From contig CABQJB010000001.1 in the NCBI GenBank assembly GCA_902464195.1, positions 1 through 43,147 of the forward strand: a stretch of 43,147 nucleotides of DNA. Direction: 5' to 3'. Both the position numbers and the translations under genes were made by a program. Each line of letters starts with the position of its first letter. The first letter of the stretch is position 1. The DNA comes from an uncultured Megasphaera sp. (GTDB taxonomy: Bacteria; Bacillota; Negativicutes; Veillonellales; Megasphaeraceae). Under the pieces are notes generated by a model, which saw nothing but the letters and a program-made list of their open reading frames with translations, made no database searches and was not told the origin of the DNA. Of the stretch, positions 40,194 through 43,147 are shown piece by piece.

Positions 40194-41849
40194 ATGGAAC
40201 AAAAGAAGACGCGCAACACCGCCGACTTTCTCGTCGAATGTCTGGAAGAAGAAGGCGTCCATTATATCTTCGGTATCCCCGGCGAAGAAAACCTCGCCGT
40301 CATGGATGCCCTGGAACATTCAAAGATTGAATTCATCACAGTCCGCCACGAACAGGGCGCAGCCTTCATGGCCGACGTCTATGGCCGTCTGACCGGCAAA
40401 GCCGGCGTCTGCATGGCCACCCTCGGTCCGGGGGCTACCAACCTGATCACGGGCGTCGCCGATGCCGACTGCGACGGAGCCCCGCTGGTCGCCATTTCCG
40501 GCCAGGTCGGCACCGATAAAATGCACATCACAGCCCATCAGTACCTCGACCTGCGGGCCATGTTCGAACCAATCACCCGCCGGGCCTACACCGTCGTCCG
40601 TCCGGACACAATGGCTGAAATCACCCGCCTGGCCTTCAAATATGCCGAACGGGAAAAACCGGGCGCTACCTTCATCGACCTGCCGGTCAACATCAGCAAG
40701 ATGCCCGTCGCCGACGATGAAAAACCGTTGCAGCATAAGACCATCCTGCCGGAAACAGCCCTGGAATCGCAAATCGAAGCAGCGGCTTCCATGATTTCCT
40801 ACGCCAAGAACCCGGTCATCCTGGCCGGCAGCGGCGTCATCCGCAGCAAAGCGGCCAAACAGCTCACAGCTTTTGCGGAAAAACTGAAGCTCCCCGTCGT
40901 CAACACCATGATGGCCAAAGGCGCCATCCCCTTTGACAATAAATATTCCATGTGGACCGTCGGCATCCCTATGGACGACTATCAGACAAAAATCCTGGAA
41001 AAGGCCAGCCTGGTCATCGCCGTCGGCTACGACATCATCGAATATGCCCCGGCCAAATGGCACCTGACCAATGCCGACATCATCCACATCGACACCATGC
41101 CGGCTGACATCAACAAGAACTATCAGCCCGAAGTCGAAGTCGTCGGCAACATCCCCAACTCACTGGAACGCATCATGGCCAAAGCCGCCCGCCTGGCTGA
41201 ACCGAAACAGTTCCTGGAAATCCGCCAGAAAATGGTCGACGAACACGAAAGCTACGCCCACGACCTGGCCTTCCCGGTCAAGCCGCAGAAAGCTCTCATC
41301 GACTGCCGCCGCGTCATGGGCAAAGACGACATCGTCATTTCCGACGTCGGCGCCAACAAAGTCTGGATTGCCCGCCATTACAACTGCTACGAACCGAATA
41401 CGTGCCTCATCTCCAACGGCTTCGCCACCATGGGTATCGCCGTTCCCGGCGCCATCTCGGCCAAACTCGTCCATCCGGACAAAAAAGTCCTGGCCATCAC
41501 CGGCGACGCCGGCTTCCTGATGAACGTCCAGGAATTTGAAACGGCCTACCGCCTGGGCACGAACTTCGTCACCCTCATCTTCAGCGACTGCAGCTACGGC
41601 CTGATCAAATGGAAACAGGACATGCAGTACGGCCATCACCAGTACGTCGACTTCACCAACCCGGACTTCGTAAAACTGGCCGAAAGCTTCCACGCCATCG
41701 GCTACCGCATCACAAAGACCGAAGACCTCCTGCCGACCCTGAAAAAAGCTTTCCAGCAGGACAAACCGGTCATCATCGACTGCCCCGTCGACTACGATGA
41801 AAACATGAAACTCACGGAACATTTGGAAGAACTGATGAAAACGTTATAA
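40194..41849 (+). CDS. alsS: Thiamine diphosphate-dependent acetolactate synthase-type enzyme
   Basis: 551 residues from ATG 40194. Three-domain ThDP enzyme: IPGEENL with the cofactor-activating Glu, RHEQGAAFMADVYGRLTGK and GPGATNLITGVADA in the Pyr domain, a central domain, and the cofactor motif GDAGFLMNVQEFETA followed by SDCSYGLIKWKQ in the PP domain. The last block is typical of catabolic acetolactate synthases, which join two pyruvates to acetolactate. No regulatory subunit or alsD is next to it. Other members of the family (related decarboxylases) cannot be excluded. Ends in a perfect bidirectional terminator. Confidence 0.8.
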   Translation: MEQKKTRNTADFLVECLEEEGVHYIFGIPGEENLAVMDALEHSKIEFITVRHEQGAAFMADVYGRLTGKAGVCMATLGPGATNLITGVADADCDGAPLVAISGQVGTDKMHITAHQYLDLRAMFEPITRRAYTVVRPDTMAEITRLAFKYAEREKPGATFIDLPVNISKMPVADDEKPLQHKTILPETALESQIEAAASMISYAKNPVILAGSGVIRSKAAKQLTAFAEKLKLPVVNTMMAKGAIPFDNKYSMWTVGIPMDDYQTKILEKASLVIAVGYDIIEYAPAKWHLTNADIIHIDTMPADINKNYQPEVEVVGNIPNSLERIMAKAARLAEPKQFLEIRQKMVDEHESYAHDLAFPVKPQKALIDCRRVMGKDDIVISDVGANKVWIARHYNCYEPNTCLISNGFATMGIAVPGAISAKLVHPDKKVLAITGDAGFLMNVQEFETAYRLGTNFVTLIFSDCSYGLIKWKQDMQYGHHQYVDFTNPDFVKLAESFHAIGYRITKTEDLLPTLKKAFQQDKPVIIDCPVDYDENMKLTEHLEELMKTL

Positions 41850-41850
41850 G

Positions 41851-41886
41851 AAAAAGGGCTTGTCGCATGTGCGACAAGCCCTTTTT
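41851..41886. terminator. Bidirectional terminator, GGGCTTGTCGCA type
   Basis: AAAAAGGGCTTGTCGCA-TG-TGCGACAAGCCCTTTTT, a perfect stem of about 17 bp between convergent genes. Same outer stem as at 31179 and 37145 with a different tip, and here without an adjoining repeat copy. Confidence 0.9.
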
Positions 41887-41894
41887 CTTACAAA

Positions 41895-42572
41895 CTATTT
41901 TTTCGGCATTTTTTCTGCGTTTTTCAACATATCCGTGACGGCGCTGATGATGTCGTCATCGCCTTCTTTGGCGATGTTGCCCAGGATGGCGGCGACTTCC
42001 ATCGTATCGCCGTGCTGCCAGGCCAGGCAGTGGATGGTTTCCGTGAAGGGATTGCCGTTGATGACCAGGGATTTGGCAATAGTCCATTCATAAAAGAGAT
42101 GGCCATTGGTCTTTTTTGCCGTCACCGGCGAAACGACGCGGAACCCCTGCGGCAAACGGCCCGGCATATTCTGGTTCAGCCGATTCATGAGAATCCGCAT
42201 ATCCGGCCGACTGCCGATGTCGCGGAGGTAAGAATTCTCCCGGTTCTCGCCGTAGACAGCGGCTTTGACGTCCCAGATGGTCGCCGTATAATGCAGCAGA
42301 TAGGCGTACTGGAAATCGGCATCGTCCTTCTTGACGACCTGATACGTTTCCGGCTGGATGGGAAAGATACGTTCAAACAGGGCAATGACATCGTTGCCTT
42401 CATCGGCAGCCGTCAGCATGGGCTGCTGCCCGGACTGCATATAGATATCGTCGGGCACGGTGATGACACCCCAGTTAGGGGACTTGGTCAGCGTCCCTTT
42501 ATCCTTGGCCAGGGCAGCCGTCCCCATTGCCAGGACCGCGGCTGCCACCAGCACTATCGCTTTGATTTTCAT
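41895..42572 (-). CDS. Secreted or periplasmic hypothetical protein
   Basis: 225 residues. Signal peptide KIKAIVLVAAAVLAMGTAAL, cleavage near ALA-KD. The mature part includes SPNWGVITVPDDIYMQ, HYTATIWDVKAAVY and HLFYEWTIAKSLVINGNPF, which look like a beta-rich periplasmic domain; no catalytic motif recognised. SD GAGGAGTG. Probably periplasmic in a diderm. Not related in an obvious way to the 128-residue secreted protein at 37260. Confidence 0.7.
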   Translation of the reverse strand: MKIKAIVLVAAAVLAMGTAALAKDKGTLTKSPNWGVITVPDDIYMQSGQQPMLTAADEGNDVIALFERIFPIQPETYQVVKKDDADFQYAYLLHYTATIWDVKAAVYGENRENSYLRDIGSRPDMRILMNRLNQNMPGRLPQGFRVVSPVTAKKTNGHLFYEWTIAKSLVINGNPFTETIHCLAWQHGDTMEVAAILGNIAKEGDDDIISAVTDMLKNAEKMPKK

Positions 42573-42633
42573 GGTTTCACTCCTCGTTTTTTCTCAAACA
42601 GTAACATGTTCATTGTATCTCATGGTGCTTTTT

Positions 42634-42663
42634 CTGTCAAAAAGGAGGAAAGTATGATATGAT
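42634..42663 (+). promoter_or_regulatory. Possible promoter of the thioesterase gene
   Basis: CTGTCA, 18-bp spacer, TATGAT. Neither hexamer is perfect, and other registers (TATAGT at 42663) are possible. The leader would be about 60 nt. Confidence 0.35.
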
Positions 42664-42733
42664 ATAGTTATGTAAATCGCCTCAATCTATAAGGTTCAGG
42701 CATATTTCCACTTACTTAGGAGGTTATACCATT

Positions 42734-43138
42734 ATGGAATTCAACATCAAAGCCAACTCGACAGCAGAAGTTTCCGAAAAATGCACAGAAAACAACACGG
42801 CCATTAAATTAGGCAGCGGCAAATCCCCTGTCTACGCTACACCGGCCCTGGTAGCTCTCATGGAAAACGCAGCCATCAACGCCTGCGACCCTCAGCTCCC
42901 GGAAGGCTATAACACCGTCGGCATCGCCATGAACGTCAAACACGTCGCCGCTACGCCGATTGGCCTGACCGTTACGGCCAAAGCCACCCTGGTCGAACAG
43001 GACCGCAAAAAACTGACCTTCAAAATCGAAGCCCACGACGAAGCCGGCCTCGTAGGCGAAGCCACCCACGACCGCTTCATCATCGAATCGGCACCGTTCC
43101 TCGCCAAAGCCGAAGCCAAAAAAGCTGCAGCGAAATAA
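42734..43138 (+). CDS. Hot-dog thioesterase, fluoroacetyl-CoA thioesterase (FlK)-like
   Basis: 134 residues. The FlK catalytic triad T42/E50/H76 corresponds here to T36 (YATPALVALMENAA), E44 and H70 (VKHVAATPIG), all with the same offset of six. This family hydrolyses small acyl-CoA thioesters; in anaerobes a housekeeping acyl-CoA role is more likely than fluoroacetate resistance. SD AGGAGG 10 bp before the ATG. The C-terminus is Ala/Lys-rich (KAEAKKAAAK). Only 9 bases follow the stop in the window. Confidence 0.85.
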   Translation: MEFNIKANSTAEVSEKCTENNTAIKLGSGKSPVYATPALVALMENAAINACDPQLPEGYNTVGIAMNVKHVAATPIGLTVTAKATLVEQDRKKLTFKIEAHDEAGLVGEATHDRFIIESAPFLAKAEAKKAAAK

Positions 43139-43147
43139 TTTTCGTGG

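Noticed and set aside
42734..43138. Fluoroacetate resistance gene
   Set aside because: The FlK triad is present, but the family is wide and there is no sign of fluorometabolite context; a general acyl-CoA thioesterase is more likely.

Overview
The window looks like a chromosomal segment of a diderm Firmicute of the class Negativicutes, most probably Megasphaera or a close relative (inference from gene content and gene order; no species marker was searched). The signs are a Firmicutes-type division and cell-wall (dcw) cluster beside an LPS inner-core heptose operon, a signal-peptide-bearing outer-membrane beta-barrel gene, and a GC content slightly above one half. No IS element, prophage, CRISPR array or tRNA was seen.

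Layout. Positions 1-360 hold a dispersed intergenic repeat and a probable 6S-like RNA on the minus strand with a perfect sigma-70 promoter. Positions 363-6480 are a minus-strand operon reading nrdR, hldE, hldD, gmhB, two GT9 heptosyltransferases and an outer-membrane protein. Positions 6560-19303 are the dcw cluster on the minus strand: mraZ, rsmH, ftsL, murE, murF, mraY, murD, murG, murC, ddl, ftsQ/divIB, ftsZ. It lacks ftsI/pbpB, ftsW, murB and ftsA at the places where they commonly sit. mraZ has a 10-bp-phased GTG repeat operator overlapping its promoter. Positions 19304-19674 hold a strong terminator, a repeat copy and two GC-rich palindromes.

Positions 19675-24226 (minus) encode GluQ-type tRNA(Asp) glutamylation enzyme, a PreP-like M16 peptidase and a HAD phosphatase. 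Positions 24430-26761 (plus) hold an aldehyde dehydrogenase, a 42-residue secreted/lipoprotein-like peptide and a DEDDh exonuclease. Positions 26781-29301 (minus) read deoD, an amidohydrolase, queD, queE. Positions 29407-31174 (plus) hold a GalT-like protein, a metallophosphoesterase and a 76-residue protein. Positions 31362-35940 (minus) read a small membrane protein, DUF3592, folE, folB, folK, an OmpR-type regulator and a histidine kinase. Positions 36030-37136 (plus) are a membrane acyltransferase. Positions 37260-39891 (minus) hold a DUF523 protein, lepB, a preQ1-I riboswitch, queT, queF and a secreted protein. The window ends with a candidate small RNA, an acetolactate synthase-type enzyme, a secreted protein and an FlK-like hot-dog thioesterase.

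Functional threads. (1) Envelope: peptidoglycan precursor synthesis, LPS heptose synthesis and transfer, an outer-membrane protein and signal peptidase. (2) Queuosine: queD, queE, queF, the preQ1 transporter queT under a preQ1 riboswitch, and gluQ acting on the finished tRNA. (3) Pterin/folate: folE-folB-folK co-transcribed with a two-component system. The least described material is intergenic: the 6S-like RNA, a divergent candidate sRNA upstream of the acetolactate synthase gene, a five-copy modular repeat family, and an inverted repeat that would hide the exonuclease Shine-Dalgarno sequence in read-through transcripts.
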